From Pirellula sp. (GTDB lineage Bacteria; Planctomycetota; Planctomycetia; Pirellulales; Lacipirellulaceae), in the NCBI GenBank assembly GCA_013822725.1, contig PNKX01000018.1:52354-116353 (forward strand): a stretch of DNA of 64,000 nt, in the 5' to 3' direction. Shown here piece by piece: positions 46,473 through 56,425 of this stretch. Under the pieces are notes generated by a model. It was not told where the DNA came from, ran no database searches, and worked only from the letters and a program-made list of their open reading frames with translations. A program made the position numbers and the translations under genes. Positions within the stretch are counted from its first letter, which is position 1; every line of letters begins with the position of its first letter.

Positions 46473-47721
46473 TCAGAAGTCCTTGGAAAGCATAGACTTA
46501 CGCTCTTCAACGACGTCCGCCTTCGGGGCGGCTGTTGGCCTTTTCGGGCCGGTGTTACCTGAAGTGTTACCCGCCCAAGGTAACAGCTCTGCCGAAACGT
46601 CGTCCGCGTTGTGCTCGACGTAGTAGCTCATCGTCGTCTCGATACTGGCGTGCCGCATCAGTTGCTTCAGCACGGCCGGCATCACCCGCTTCGACCAGCG
46701 TGTGCCGAACGCCCGGCGGAAGTCATGGGCGCCTGCGAACTTGGGGATGTTGACTGTCTCGCCGGTTTCCTCGTCCACCTTCGACCTGCCCACGTCTTGG
46801 GTGACGACGACTCCAGCCTTCGCCCCGATCGCCGAGACGTATCGGCTCGCACGCTTTGTGCTCAGCGGCTTGCCGGGCTTCGGTCCCTCGATGCCGAACA
46901 CCAATCCGACCCTCTCATCCTCGGGAGTGGCCAACAGGAACTCCGCGAACTCGGGAGCGATCGGCAGTAGCCCGTCGCGCTTCGACTTCTGAGCAGGCGC
47001 CCAAATGCGGAGCTTGGGATACTTGCCGTCCAGGTGGACCGTGATCGGCGCGTCGGCCTCCCACGACAACTGGAGCGCCTCTCCCAACCGCAGGCCCGAC
47101 CACCAGAGCCCGCGCAGCAGCCGCTCCCACTTCTCGGGCTCGACTTTTTCTAACGTCTCGAACCTTGGCCAGCATCCGGTCGAACTCCTCGCCGGTGATC
47201 GGCCGACCGCGCATCGATCTGTCGAGTCCTCCCGCGGCCTTCGGCTTGCAGATGCCGGGGGCCCTGTCCATCAGGCCCATGCGGACAGCCCAGTTGAAGG
47301 CGGCGAGCAGTGACCGCAGGTGGCTGGCCAGCGTCGTCGGCTTCATCCCCTCGTCAATCAGCGACGCCTGGAACTTGCTCATCACGCTGGCGTCGATCGA
47401 CGACAGCAGCTTCGGCGAGACAACGCGCGCCAGGTGGTTAAAGGCGGACTCCGCGGCTAGCAGCGTCCGCGGGGCCAACGTCGACAGCCGCTCCCGCGTG
47501 TACCGCTCGTGGAACTCGGCCCACTCCAGCCGGTTGGGCTTGTTGTACCTGCCCTCCCGCAGTTCGGCCTCCCACTTCGCTGCTACGCGCTCGGCATCAC
47601 GCTTCCGCGAGGTGCCCGTCGACCGGGCGACTTGCTTCCCGCTGATCGGGTCCGTGTACCGCATCATCAGGTTCGCCCGATCGGCAAACTTGACGACGTG
47701 AACCTTAATCTGGTCGTTCAT
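46473..47721 (-). pseudogene. Tyrosine integrase at tRNA-Ser, broken by a one-base insertion
   Basis: Two frames join into one ~415-residue integrase. The first (from 47721) has MNDQIKVHVVKFADRANLMM, a core-binding domain (HERYTRERLSTLAPRTLLAA) and ends at FDRMLAKV. The second continues EKWERLLRGLWWSGLRLGEA with the catalytic Arg, then His-x-x-Arg in GAHDFRRAFGTRW, His in LMRHASIETT and the Tyr in SYYVEH. At 47161-47162 an extra base (AAGGTTCGAG instead of AAGGTCGAG) shifts the frame. All catalytic residues are otherwise present, so the break is recent or a sequencing error. It ends against the tRNA-Ser 3' end, its likely att site. Confidence 0.85.
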
Positions 47722-47798
47722 TTGGGTCTTCCATAAGGGTTAGGGGAAAAACAGGCACACCACTTGCAATCCTTGGCTGCTACCAAGGAGGAAACGTC

Positions 47799-48082
47799 CT
47801 GACTCTAAAACCAACGACTCGTGAACACTTCGACGATATCCTTTCTCTGCCGCACGAACGCTCTGCACCTTTGGAACCGACCGCCTGGTACGCGACTGAC
47901 GACGATCAACTCGTGGCTGAGATTGGGTTCACCCTGCCACCGATCGTTGGCTTGGCGTGCTCTACTCGCGGTCACCGGATGGTTGGCGACAAGTCGACCG
48001 AGAGGGGTTGGGCTACTTCGGCCTGGACGATGCCGAACGCGCCCTCGTGTCGACCGCAGCTTCATTGCAGGCCAATGCCTAA
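47799..48082 (+). pseudogene. Small broken gene divergent from the tRNA-Ser integrase
   Basis: A strong ribosome site (AAGGAGG, 47785-47791) sits seven bases before a CTG codon at 47799. From there the frame reads TLKPTTREHFDDILSLPHE, then PLEPTAWYATDDDQLVAEIG. At 47940-47942 one base is missing. The next frame continues DRWLGVLYSRSPDGWRQVDR, then EGLGYFGLDDAERALVSTAA and stops at 48080-48082. The joined protein would have about 94 residues. The start may be CTG or a mutated ATG. No family recognised. It starts 77 bases from the integrase start on the opposite strand, so it may be cargo of the decayed element. Confidence 0.6.
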
Positions 48083-48971
48083 GAGCAAATAGCCGTGCCA
48101 CCTGACGGTGTAGTTAACGTCAGCGAGCTCAGAGACCAATCAACCAACCGGTATCTCGACGATCCGATAGAGGTTGGCGGTTGTGACGGCCCAACCTTCC
48201 TGCAGTTCCAGAACCATCGATTCCGAGACGCGCATGGCTGACTCTCTCCATAGCGCCGCTCAGATTGTCTCGGAAATAAGCCACCTCAGCGGGGCGATCG
48301 CCCCTGTGACTGAGGCGACTCTGACAGCCCGATGACGACGCGAAAAGACCGTAGGCCCGGTAATGCGGTTCGAAAGGAGGGTTAAGTCTCCCGCACGTAC
48401 CTTGCTCCGGGGCTACCCCCATCGCAGCTTGGTACGCACACACACTACCGGGCCTACGGTCTGACGAAGCAGTCATCAAATTGTCCCTTAACCTACGGCT
48501 TTCGACGGCCGGCCAGCGGTATGCTGACGAGGACAATATGGACGGGACCGGCAGGCAGTGTCAATATTGCTGCGAATAACGCGGTTAGCGCAACTTGGAG
48601 TGACCGTGAAGCAAGACAACCACGCGCGTCAAATTCAGACTGCGGGCCGGACGATCCGCTGCAACTCGACAGAAGATCGAGCGTTGCTGGCGCAATCGCA
48701 GTCGATGGAGAACAATCCGGGTGCCGTCGACGAGATGGGGATAGGACGGTTGAGCCATTCTGCCCAACCGCTTCTTCAGCAGAATTCGGAAATAACTTCG
48801 TCACCGGCGAATTAGGTGCGGCAATGGTAACTCATTGCCCGCCAACAGGTTCTGCTATAATCCGCACGCCTTCAGTAATAAATCGCATCGATTTTCGTGC
48901 GAATTCCTGTCCCCATCGGTTGGCGTTTGGGCAGACCAGTAGTAGGCCCCATCGCACGTACCTCCTCGGCC
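48083..48971. other. Non-coding region right of the decayed tRNA-Ser element
   Basis: About 890 bases with no full gene. A 31-codon minus-strand frame at 48140-48235 (MRVSESMVLELQEGWAVTTA...) has a GGAGAGA site upstream and may be a small protein or a remnant. The 117-bp inverted-repeat element is at 48346-48462. The final part is the leader of the ECF sigma gene. Confidence 0.4.
48346..48462. repeat. 117-bp element with perfect 17-bp terminal inverted repeats
   Basis: Ends AGACCGTAGGCCCGGTA (48346-48362) and its exact complement (48446-48462). Inside, GTACC and GGTAC pairs add further symmetry. It has no coding capacity. It could be a MITE-like repeat or a folded RNA. Confidence 0.65.
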
Positions 48972-49598
48972 ATGCTCATGACGAACGATAAGCCAGGGAC
49001 CGACCAGCTCGTGGAACTGGCCGCCCTCGGGAACGACTCAGCCGCCCAAAGCCTGTTGGGGCGTTGCCGACCCAGGCTCTGCCGGATGGTCGCGGTCCAT
49101 TTGGACTCGCGTCTTTCGGCGCGAGTCGACGCCTCCGACGTCGTCCAAGAAGCGCTGGCGGAGGCCTACCAGAAGCTGCCGACCTATTTGCAAACCCGTC
49201 CCGTTTCGTTCTATCCGTGGATACGCCAGATCGCTTGGCAACGATTACTCAAAGTTCATCGCATGCACATGACGGCCGACCGGCGTAGCGTCCGCTATGA
49301 GGCGCCGGAGGAGCTGTCGCTCGCTGATGAGTCAGTCGTGCAGCTGGCTGAACGGTTTATCGCGGCCGACACCGAACCTCCGCAACGCGTCATCCGCAGC
49401 GAGTTACGTCAGCGAATTAGCCTTGCCTTAGAAGGATTAGACGCGTCCGATCGCGAATTGTTGGTCATGCGTTACCTCGAACACATGCCCCTCAAGGAAG
49501 TCGCCGAATCCCTTTCGATCACACTCGAAGCCGCCAAGAAGCGGCACGCGCGAGCCCTGGAGCAACTGCAGCTCGACCTCGATCAATCGCCGCCTTAA
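48972..49598 (+). CDS. ECF-type sigma factor of the planctomycete kinase-linked group
   Basis: A 208-residue protein. Region 2 is in RPRLCRMVAVHLDSRLSARV and DASDVVQEALAEAYQKLPTY; region 4 is in LDASDRELLVMRYLEHMPLK and ESLSITLEAAKKRHARALEQ. Starts at ATG 48972 or 48978. The kinase gene begins seven bases after its stop, a standard planctomycete arrangement in which kinase and sigma factor form one signalling unit. It may direct transcription of the surface-protein genes downstream. Confidence 0.88.
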   Translation: MLMTNDKPGTDQLVELAALGNDSAAQSLLGRCRPRLCRMVAVHLDSRLSARVDASDVVQEALAEAYQKLPTYLQTRPVSFYPWIRQIAWQRLLKVHRMHMTADRRSVRYEAPEELSLADESVVQLAERFIAADTEPPQRVIRSELRQRISLALEGLDASDRELLVMRYLEHMPLKEVAESLSITLEAAKKRHARALEQLQLDLDQSPP

Positions 49599-49605
49599 GC
49601 AAATT

Positions 49606-52356
49606 ATGAAGCAACGCCTCCCACCCACCGAACTCGCCACGTCAGACGACGATTCAGTCTTCGCCGAGTTGCTTGACACGCTGGGAGGCCTCGTCGAAGC
49701 GGGCGATCACGCGGCAGTCGAGGCCCTTATCACGTTGCACCCGCTGCACGCCGACCGTCTTCGCTGCGCCGCCGCGGCCGTCGAAGTGCTCGCTGCGTTC
49801 GATAGCCTGCAAACCGAATCCGCTGGGGCGCATCAACGCGTGCTTGCCAGTACGCTCAACGACCAAACTCTAGGCGATTTTCGCATTCTCCGAGAGATCG
49901 GCCGTGGCGGCATGGGCGTCGTTTATGAAGCCATTCAGATCTCGCTGGGGCGACGGGTGGCGCTCAAGGTGCTGCCTTACGCGGCGCTGCTCGACGCGCG
50001 ACAGCTGCAGCGATTCTTGAACGAAGCCCGCGTCGCCTCTGGCCTGCACCATACCCACATCGTGCCGGTCTACACCGTTGGTAGTGAACGAGGCGTCTAC
50101 TTCTATGCAATGCAGTACATTGCCGGACGCGACCTTGCCGACGTCATCGGCGATCTCCGCGCGTCCGTGCGAAAACAAACGCCGACCGACGGCCACGCGC
50201 CAGGTCTCTCTGACGCCCCCACGGTTCGCGACGAGCAGGCCCTAATCGAGACGCCGCGGCAACCCCATTTGGGCGAACGCTACCGCCAGGCTGCTGCGTG
50301 GGCCGCCGATGTGGCTGACGCCCTCGCCTACGCTCACTCCGTAGGCGTCCTCCACCGCGACGTCAAACCGGCGAACCTGTTGGTCGACGAGGCCGGCGTC
50401 ATTTGGGTCAGCGACTTCGGTTTGGCCCGACTCCAGTCAGACGCCAGCATAAGTTGCGCCGGGGAAGTGCTCGGGACGCTTCGCTATTCCAGTCCGGAGC
50501 AGGCGCGCGGCGATCGCACGGCTGTTGACGCCCGTACCGACGTCTATTCGCTGGGCGTCACCCTGTACGAACTGCTCACCCTGGAGCCGGCGTTCCCGGG
50601 CGCCGAGCGTTCGCAGTTGCTCGCTGACATCGCCCAGCGCGAGCCGATGCCAATTCGCCGCATCGACCCGACGATTCCGGCCGATCTCGCGGCCATCGTG
50701 CAAAAGGCGATTGAAAAAGACGCGTGCGACCGTTACGAGTCCGCGGAACAACTGGCGAGCGACTTGCGCAATTTTCTCGCTCACCGCACGATTGCCGCTC
50801 AGCCTCCCTCGTTGGTGCAGCAAGCTCGTAAGTGGGCGCGGCGGCACATGGCCGTTGTCCAGGTGGCGGCCATCGCAGTGATCGTCGTGGCTATTGGCGG
50901 CGTCACGGCGGCAGCACTCACGCTCCGCGCCTACCGCGGTGAAGCGAGTCAACGCGCCGCCGCCGTCGCCAATTTAATGGTTGCTTCGGATTCGATCGAC
51001 CGCATGCTCTCCCGGGTCGCCGACGATCGCTATTATCACGGCGACCTGGCCCAGGCCGAAACGGTGGCCGTCGATGCCGCGAAGTTCTATGACCAACTGT
51101 TACTACAAAGCGACGATCCCGATCTGCAGCTACGCGCCGCGCTCGCTCAGGCTAACGTCGCCGATATTTGGGTCCTCGTCGGACAACATGAAAAGGCGCG
51201 GCAGGCCTACCTGCGGAGCATCGAGCTGGTTCGCCCGTTGATTGCGGCGTTCCCTGCTGAGTCGGAGTACCTGGACGCCCGCGCCTACGGATATCAAGGG
51301 GTGGGTGAATCTCAGTGGCGTCTGCACAACGTCTATGAGGCCTTCGAGCCATTCCAGCAGGCGGCGGCCGACTACCAGCTGCTCGTCGATCGCTTTCCCG
51401 CTGAACCGAGCTATCGCCAGGGATTGGCCAACGCGTTGAACAACATTGGCATTTACTCCTGGATCTCGAATCGATGGGACGATGCGGAAAGTTATTACGA
51501 GCGCGCCGCCGAACTAACGAAGGAGCTGCCGGATGAGATCAACGATTCGGCGACTGGTCTCACCAACCACGCCTCCCTGCTAAGCAATGAGGCAATATTG
51601 GCACGCAGTCTGGGCGACGTCGCTCAGGCGGAAAGGCTACTCACAGACGCAGTGGCCATGCAGGAACGTTCGCGCGACCAGTGGCCCGACAATCCCGTGG
51701 CAGGCGATGCCCTTTACCGCCACTACTGGAACATGTCGGCAATAAGTTTGGGCGCCAATCGTCCGGAGGCAGCGGCCCAGGTGGTCGAGATCCTCGTCGG
51801 GACGTTTTCCGACCGGATGGACGCGTGCGTGGACGGCGCCACGCAACTTGTCCATTGCGCAGCGCTAGCCGAACAGGCCGTGTGGGGCCGTAGCGGAACG
51901 AGTGCGGATGTTTACTATCAACGAGCTCACGCGCTTGTCGAGCAAGCGAATGACTCGACGATTCGCACGCCCCGCGCGGTCGAGAAGTTCGCATGGTTCT
52001 TGCTGACTTGCGAAGTCGACTCCTTCCGTGACCCGGCGCTGGCGTTGGAGCTAGCCAAGGGCGTCGTCCAGGACGTACCGCAGAGGGGCAGTGCGTGGTT
52101 CACGCTCGCACTGGCCCACTACCGCAATGACGATTGGCAGGCAGCTGACGCGGCGGTCGAGAAGTCCATCAAGTTCAGTCGTGGCGCTCAGGCCAACGCC
52201 TTCGATTGGGTACTGCTATCGATGATCCGTATTAAGCAGGGACGGCTCGATGAAGCTCACCAGTGGCGGACGAAAGCCAACGACTGGATCGGCGATCACA
52301 AGACGGACGACCTGGAACTGCTTGCTCTGGCGAGCGAAGCAGATGCGCTCTTCTGA
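49606..52356 (+). CDS. Membrane Ser/Thr protein kinase with C-terminal TPR-like sensor region
   Basis: A 916-residue protein. The kinase domain spans residues about 92-395: Gly loop GRGGMGVVYE (99-108), Lys121 in VALKVLP, catalytic VLHRDVKPANLLVD (His250), SDFGLA (270) and GTLRYSSPEQARGD. A transmembrane helix at about 415-440 (VVQVAAIAVIVVAIGGVTAA) is followed by a long helical, TPR-like outer part (ARQAYLRSIELVRPLIAAF; DDAESYYERAAELTKELP). A kinase insert (residues about 185-225) is rich in polar residues. It is predicted to sense something outside the cytoplasm and phosphorylate the sigma factor or its own loop. It is translationally close to the ECF gene. Confidence 0.9.
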   Translation: MKQRLPPTELATSDDDSVFAELLDTLGGLVEAGDHAAVEALITLHPLHADRLRCAAAAVEVLAAFDSLQTESAGAHQRVLASTLNDQTLGDFRILREIGRGGMGVVYEAIQISLGRRVALKVLPYAALLDARQLQRFLNEARVASGLHHTHIVPVYTVGSERGVYFYAMQYIAGRDLADVIGDLRASVRKQTPTDGHAPGLSDAPTVRDEQALIETPRQPHLGERYRQAAAWAADVADALAYAHSVGVLHRDVKPANLLVDEAGVIWVSDFGLARLQSDASISCAGEVLGTLRYSSPEQARGDRTAVDARTDVYSLGVTLYELLTLEPAFPGAERSQLLADIAQREPMPIRRIDPTIPADLAAIVQKAIEKDACDRYESAEQLASDLRNFLAHRTIAAQPPSLVQQARKWARRHMAVVQVAAIAVIVVAIGGVTAAALTLRAYRGEASQRAAAVANLMVASDSIDRMLSRVADDRYYHGDLAQAETVAVDAAKFYDQLLLQSDDPDLQLRAALAQANVADIWVLVGQHEKARQAYLRSIELVRPLIAAFPAESEYLDARAYGYQGVGESQWRLHNVYEAFEPFQQAAADYQLLVDRFPAEPSYRQGLANALNNIGIYSWISNRWDDAESYYERAAELTKELPDEINDSATGLTNHASLLSNEAILARSLGDVAQAERLLTDAVAMQERSRDQWPDNPVAGDALYRHYWNMSAISLGANRPEAAAQVVEILVGTFSDRMDACVDGATQLVHCAALAEQAVWGRSGTSADVYYQRAHALVEQANDSTIRTPRAVEKFAWFLLTCEVDSFRDPALALELAKGVVQDVPQRGSAWFTLALAHYRNDDWQAADAAVEKSIKFSRGAQANAFDWVLLSMIRIKQGRLDEAHQWRTKANDWIGDHKTDDLELLALASEADALF

Positions 52357-52440
52357 ACGGATGACGATTAACCATCAGGCGCAACCCAGCATAAACTCTA
52401 GCCAAGATTGAACACCATGCTTGCACACTTACAAATTATT

Positions 52441-53580
52441 ATGAGTCGATCGTTGTCCTTAATGATGGCGCTCGTTGCCGCTTTACTGAGCGCGAATTCC
52501 GTCTCCGCGGAACCGGCCTACTTCACGGGCCTAGGTATTCTTCCGGGCCTCACCGGAAGTAGTGCAGTCGACATCTCGGGCGACGGATCGATTGTCGTGG
52601 GTAATACTGAGCTTGGGCAAGCATTTCGTTGGACTCGGGATGGCGGTATGGTCGGGCTCAGCGAACCCGGTGTTAACAGCTCTGTAAATAGAATTTCCAA
52701 CGACGGATCGACGGTCCTTGGGCAAAGCGGCAATTCGTATGCTTACTGGCAACAGCAGACGGGACTGACAATTCTTCCACTCAAAACTTACGAAGAAGAG
52801 ATTGCGGACCTCTCAGGCGACGGTGGGATCATCGCTTTCTACAAGCACATGTGGACCCAATCCGGCGGACTGATTGGTTCCCCAAATGAAATGCATATTT
52901 CCGCCATGTCGTTGGACGGGAAGACGTTGACTGGGTGGGATGGATCTTTAAAGCCGGCAAGCGCCGACGGATACATCTGGTCGCAACAGGGTGGAGTAAA
53001 GGAATTCGGCCCCCCGTATCCGGAGCAGTTTCACCTCACTGATCCGCATCGATTTTCGGCAAATGGAAAGGTAGTGGTGGGAGACGGGCTTGTTAAGCCG
53101 AACGGCCCGTTCGGCGTCTTGCGCTGGGATGAACAAACAGGATTAACAAACCTCGGCTTATTGCCAGATGGCCGTCGGCCCACATCGAGAAACTATAGTC
53201 GAGCCGATATTTCGGAGGACGGCTCTGTAATTGTTGGGGCAGGTGGAGTTCGCCGCGATTTGAATTACGCGTGGATCTGGCGAGAATCGCATGGGGTTGA
53301 AGAGCTCTCTGAAGTGCTCGTCAATGAATTTGGGCTCGCGTCCCAACTCGCCGGATGGCGGTTCTCAGAGGCCCGCGCAGTTTCAAACGACGGGCGCACG
53401 ATTGTCGGTACCGGTCAGAACCCCGCCGGCGTTTACGAAGCATGGATCGCACATCTTGGCACGCCAGTACCGGAGCCGAATGCCGCTCTTCTCGTTGCCA
53501 TGACTCTGTTGACAACATTTCGCCTACGAGGCGCCCCTATGCGTAAGCACGCCAGGCATCGTGCTGAGTCGGTGAATTGA
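52441..53580 (+). CDS. PEP-CTERM protein with HAF-type repeats
   Basis: A protein of about 379 residues: signal peptide (MSRSLSLMMALVAALLSANS), then repeats of the form D-I-S-x-D-G-S-x-V-x-G (SSAVDISGDGSIVVGNT; NRISNDGSTVLGQSG; RADISEDGSVIVGAGG; AVSNDGRTIVGTG) interleaved with A-x-x-W motifs, typical of extracellular HAF propeller-like proteins. It ends VPEPNAALLVAMTLLTTF plus basic residues, a PEP-CTERM signal. Start 52441 gives the cleanest signal peptide (TTG 52408 and ATG 52417 are alternatives). It is third in the co-directional ECF-kinase run. Confidence 0.8.
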   Translation: MSRSLSLMMALVAALLSANSVSAEPAYFTGLGILPGLTGSSAVDISGDGSIVVGNTELGQAFRWTRDGGMVGLSEPGVNSSVNRISNDGSTVLGQSGNSYAYWQQQTGLTILPLKTYEEEIADLSGDGGIIAFYKHMWTQSGGLIGSPNEMHISAMSLDGKTLTGWDGSLKPASADGYIWSQQGGVKEFGPPYPEQFHLTDPHRFSANGKVVVGDGLVKPNGPFGVLRWDEQTGLTNLGLLPDGRRPTSRNYSRADISEDGSVIVGAGGVRRDLNYAWIWRESHGVEELSEVLVNEFGLASQLAGWRFSEARAVSNDGRTIVGTGQNPAGVYEAWIAHLGTPVPEPNAALLVAMTLLTTFRLRGAPMRKHARHRAESVN

Positions 53581-53629
53581 TTGTCTTTCACTGAACGTTA
53601 TTAACTAACCACTTCTCTCAGGTGACCCT

Positions 53630-56395
53630 ATGCGACTCCGTACTCGCTCCCCTCGCAAAGCATCTCAAGGCGTCGCCCGTTTGCGGCGTGGCACGTTCGA
53701 ATCGCTTGAAGCGCGTCTGGCGCTGGCCGCGGATCTCGGTTTCGCCGGCGCATTTGAGGTACTTGGCGGCCCCGCCACCGACATCTACAGCAGCAGCGGT
53801 TCCATGCAATCCAGAGGCGGCGGAATGGTGACCGATGGAGCAGGAAATCGCTATGTGACCGTCAATGGCACCTATGACCATATTCTGGACCTCGATCCTG
53901 GACCGGCCGTGCAGGCGGTCACGATGGACGCCGCACTCGTCAAGCTCGATCCCAACGGATCCCCACTGTGGACCGCGGCGTTGAACGCTACTTTACACAC
54001 GTCGCCAGTGGTGCGAATCCTGCACGCCGTGGATGCTGATGAAAATGTCTACTTGGTAGGCGACTTCCGCGGCACGGTGGATTTCGACCCCGGCCCTGGC
54101 GTGACCAACGTCACGTCGAGCCAAGCCGGCGCAGAATATTCCGTTTACTTCGCGAAGCTCAATAGCGCCGGCGCACTGCAGTGGGTTCGTAAAATTGACG
54201 GCGCCGGTCTCCGGCCAGATCGATTCGCCCTGGACGGCGCGGGCAATCTTTTAATTGCAGCAAATTTTTCAACAGGGACGACTGCAGCTCCCATCGACGT
54301 CGATCCCGGTCCAGGCCAGACGTTGGTGCAGCAAAAAGCCGCCAATGGCAACTCGGATCTGCTGGCACTCAAATACAGTCCGAACGGTGATTTTGTTTGG
54401 GTACGTCAGTTTGGCGGCATCGACACCGTGATGAGTGCCTCGCTGCCGAGCCTGGCCGTGGATGGCCAGGGAGACTTCTACCTCGGCCGAGGCTTCGGAG
54501 GGAGCATCGATCTAGACCCGGGCGCCGCCGTCCATCTGGCTACAAACCCAGACTCCGCGTCCGACGGCTTTGTCGTTAAGCTCGATGCGAGCGGGGCGTT
54601 TCAGTGGGCCTATGTGACGGAAGGCATCGGCGGGGCGCAGTTCAGAGAAATCGAAATCGCCGGCGATGGATCCATTATTGTGGCGGGTTATCTCAAGGGC
54701 GACGTCGATTTCCGGCCCGGCAGTGGAACCCTTCAGTTGGCGTCGGTCGGCAGCGGCGTCAACGGCCTGGTGATCAAGGTCAACAGCGATTCGTCGATAG
54801 CTTGGGCGCGTCGTTTTGGCTCTGGGTCCGCCGGCAATGGGGAAACCTTGGCGATGGAGGCCGACGTCGATCAGGAAGGCAACGTCTACCTTGGCGGCTC
54901 GTTCGGCAGGCTCGCCACGGCCGGCCAAACGTTCGACTTTGACCCTGGGCCTGACGTGTATGAACTTATCACGCCGTCGACGCAGGAAACGGGTTACGTT
55001 CTTAGTTTGACGGGGACTGGCGACTTTCGGTGGGCCGTGCCCCTGGGGGGTAACGCGGGACTCGCTCAGGTTCAAGGCGTCAGCGTGACGGTCGACGGGA
55101 GCGTGCAGCTATCGGGGTCCTTTAAGGGAAACGCGGATTTTGATCCCGACGCTGCCACGCAGTACTTGCTCAACAGCGGGTCGTCGCAGAGCGTGTTCAC
55201 CGCCACGCTGACGCAAGTGACGCCCGATCCCGGCGCCCCAGTCGTCGACGCCGGCGCCGGCCAAACGATCTTGATCAATGCCACTGCCAGCCTCCACGGC
55301 ACTGTCTCTGACGACGGCTTGCCGAACCCGGTGACTACCACGTGGAGCCTGCTCAGCGGGCCAGGCGCGGTCACTTTCGGAAATGCTTCCGCCCTCGACA
55401 CCACAGCGTCCATCAGTGCGATCGGCGACTACCTGCTCAAGCTCGAGGCGACCGACGGACAGTTCACGACCGCAGATTACGTCCGCATCGTTGTGAACCC
55501 GTTGACCGCCTCGCTGACCACCACGGCCGATACCTATCTCGACGGCGGAAGCAAAACGACCAACTTCGGCACCTCGCCGAGTCTTCTCGTTGACGGGAAT
55601 CCCGACAACGGCGCCTTGCTGAGTTGGAATCTGAGCGGCATCCCCGTCGGCAGCACGCTGCAGTCGGCGACGTTGTCGGTCAACGTGACTGGCACGAGCG
55701 CTGACACGTACGAGATCTACGAGTTAAAGCGGAGTTGGAACGAAACGCAAGCGACCTGGAACAAGGCCACGGCGTCCGTCAATTGGCAGTCGGCCGGCGC
55801 GCAAGGGTCATTGGACCGGGGCACGACCGTGTTAGGGACGATCACGGCCACGGCGACCGGGGTGCGGAACGTCGTGCTCAATGCTGCGGGCCTGGCGGTG
55901 GTGCAACGTTGGGTCAACAATCCGGCGACGAATTTCGGGTTCGTGATTCAAGACTATGTGAACACCATAAAAGACGATCTGATCATTAGTTCAAAGAACG
56001 ACGCGGTGGCGGCGAACCGACCGCAACTGCAGTTGGTTTATATCCCGCCGAGTCCCCCGGCTCAGTCATTGCGCTCGCTCGCGGTGACCGCCCCGGTTAA
56101 TCTGACCTCGAACAAGGCTGCGACCGCGGACACAGTACTTGCTGGACTCGCAGGGAAAGAAATTCAGCCAAACAGCGCCGCGTCGCCGAAGGCGACATTG
56201 GCCCAACGCCGTGATGCGCGGCAATCAATTTTCGCAAAGATCGAGTGGAAAGCTGAACAGATCGCAAGTGCACTGCATTCGGCCAAGGGACCGGTGAAGT
56301 CGGAGCTTGGTACGATCGCTCGGGATAGCGCGGCCGGCGACGAAGCGTTTTCCGAGGTCGGCGAGCCACTGACCTCTCTATTTCGCCGTCTCTGA
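53630..56395 (+). CDS. LEPR-XLL surface protein with SBBP-like repeats and DNRLRE domain
   Basis: A 921-residue protein. The N-terminus RLRRGTFESLEARLALAA is a LEPR-XLL variant. Residues about 60-520 are SBBP-like propeller repeats (FDPGPGVTNVTSSQAGAEYS, GNLLIAANFSTG, GDFYLGRGFGGSIDLDPGA). A PKD/REJ-like Ig domain follows (ATASLHGTVSDDGLPNPVTT). Residues about 625-800 are a DNRLRE domain (TTADTYLDGGSKTTNFGTSP; YEIYELKRSWNETQATWNKA), thought to bind or bridge surface polymers. The tail has LAQRRDARQSIFAKIEW and ends TSLFRRL; there is no dockerin and no PEP-CTERM. Probably a large surface adhesin-like protein within the ECF-kinase run. Confidence 0.8.
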   Translation: MRLRTRSPRKASQGVARLRRGTFESLEARLALAADLGFAGAFEVLGGPATDIYSSSGSMQSRGGGMVTDGAGNRYVTVNGTYDHILDLDPGPAVQAVTMDAALVKLDPNGSPLWTAALNATLHTSPVVRILHAVDADENVYLVGDFRGTVDFDPGPGVTNVTSSQAGAEYSVYFAKLNSAGALQWVRKIDGAGLRPDRFALDGAGNLLIAANFSTGTTAAPIDVDPGPGQTLVQQKAANGNSDLLALKYSPNGDFVWVRQFGGIDTVMSASLPSLAVDGQGDFYLGRGFGGSIDLDPGAAVHLATNPDSASDGFVVKLDASGAFQWAYVTEGIGGAQFREIEIAGDGSIIVAGYLKGDVDFRPGSGTLQLASVGSGVNGLVIKVNSDSSIAWARRFGSGSAGNGETLAMEADVDQEGNVYLGGSFGRLATAGQTFDFDPGPDVYELITPSTQETGYVLSLTGTGDFRWAVPLGGNAGLAQVQGVSVTVDGSVQLSGSFKGNADFDPDAATQYLLNSGSSQSVFTATLTQVTPDPGAPVVDAGAGQTILINATASLHGTVSDDGLPNPVTTTWSLLSGPGAVTFGNASALDTTASISAIGDYLLKLEATDGQFTTADYVRIVVNPLTASLTTTADTYLDGGSKTTNFGTSPSLLVDGNPDNGALLSWNLSGIPVGSTLQSATLSVNVTGTSADTYEIYELKRSWNETQATWNKATASVNWQSAGAQGSLDRGTTVLGTITATATGVRNVVLNAAGLAVVQRWVNNPATNFGFVIQDYVNTIKDDLIISSKNDAVAANRPQLQLVYIPPSPPAQSLRSLAVTAPVNLTSNKAATADTVLAGLAGKEIQPNSAASPKATLAQRRDARQSIFAKIEWKAEQIASALHSAKGPVKSELGTIARDSAAGDEAFSEVGEPLTSLFRRL

Positions 56396-56425
56396 TTAAA
56401 AATCGTCCCTCAGAAAGCTCGACCG

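Noticed and set aside
46022..46562. Two overlapping 160-177-codon frames upstream of and across tRNA-Ser
   Set aside because: Both read through or against the tRNA, with low-complexity Ala/Arg content.
48521..48991. 156-codon + frame before the ECF sigma gene
   Set aside because: Composition is not protein-like and the sigma factor's own start lies later in another frame.
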